Assembly (NCBI GenBank): GCA_021732525.1
Contig: JAKFUU010000007.1
Span: 1-41,327 of the forward strand
Reading direction: 5' to 3'
DNA from: Sphingomonadaceae bacterium
GTDB taxonomy: Bacteria; Pseudomonadota; Alphaproteobacteria; Sphingomonadales; Sphingomonadaceae
DNA length: 41,327 nucleotides
Shown here: positions 41,273-41,327 of the stretch, piece by piece
How positions within the stretch are numbered: position 1 is the stretch's first letter
How the letters are laid out: every line of letters begins with the position of its first letter
Program-made: the position numbers and the translations under genes
The notes under the pieces: model-generated
What the model was told of the DNA's origin: nothing
The model's input: only the letters and a program-made list of their open reading frames with translations
Databases searched by the model: none

Positions 41273-41308
41273 ACAAGCTCTATCGGGGCATGCCCCGATA
41301 GAGCTTGT
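41273..41308. terminator. 36-base perfect palindrome at the right edge
   Basis: Bases 41273-41290 are the exact reverse complement of 41291-41308 with no loop. On the plus strand TTTT overlaps its end. In the minus-strand reading it stands where hairpins follow the two known precursor genes, which suggests that another precursor ends just beyond the window. Confidence 0.6.
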
Positions 41309-41327
41309 TTTGCGGCCTCTGCGGGGG

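Overview
The window is a chromosomal segment from an alphaproteobacterium, most likely a sphingomonad (Sphingomonadales). That placement is inferred from protein style and gene order (rpmH-rnpA-yidD-yidC-engB; a Tim44-like gene, mltA and an Smr gene divergent from secB-murJ-trpS; dnaA, rpsT and mutM near ubiE-ubiB). The backbone is GC-rich and tightly packed, with frequent ATGA start/stop overlaps.

Layout. 1-1826: a truncated two-domain VOC protein, a redoxin, a PhnB-like VOC protein and a small PGPGW membrane protein, closed by a strong terminator. 1951-5744: ribosome, RNase P and membrane-insertion genes, then the GTPase engB and a GST. 5754-14242: cupin, dapE, a leftward smr-mltA-Tim44 group, and rightward secB, murJ, trpS and a DUF4136-type lipoprotein. 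14429-20124: dnaA, rpsT and mutM leftward, ubiE and ubiB rightward. 20164-26488: glpK, a sodium:solute symporter, an acyl-CoA dehydrogenase and a PhoD-type phosphatase. A 33-bp perfect inverted repeat lies between glpK and the symporter gene. 26826-30780: tRNA-Arg(CCG) and a three-gene leftward operon (DUF3604 lipoprotein, parvulin-type PPIase, HupE/UreJ-like protein).

30944-36332 is accessory DNA. A broken 5' copy of tRNA-Thr precedes an intact tRNA-Thr(CGT). Then comes a compact satellite-like element read leftward: tyrosine integrase, an unknown protein, an AlpA-like regulator, a primase-VapE helicase fusion and a small membrane protein. A 480-base gap in it is rich in stem-loops.

36600-41327 is the most unusual part. 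Read on the minus strand, the same module recurs: the 3' end of a bacteriocin-exporter ABC ATPase gene, coupled by an ATGA overlap to a double-glycine-leader precursor, then a hairpin, then an AT-rich gene encoding a membrane or secreted protein. Leaders and ATPase tails are nearly identical between copies, and identity stops at the double-glycine site. The cargo, the hairpin sequence and the downstream gene are all different. I read this as an array of orphan toxin (or effector) and immunity-candidate cassettes built by recombination through the exporter gene. It resembles orphan-tip arrays at Rhs or cdi loci, but for a peptide-exporting type I system. One downstream gene is broken by a five-base repeat, and one ATPase remnant carries an exact 69-bp duplication. 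No complete exporter gene is in the window.
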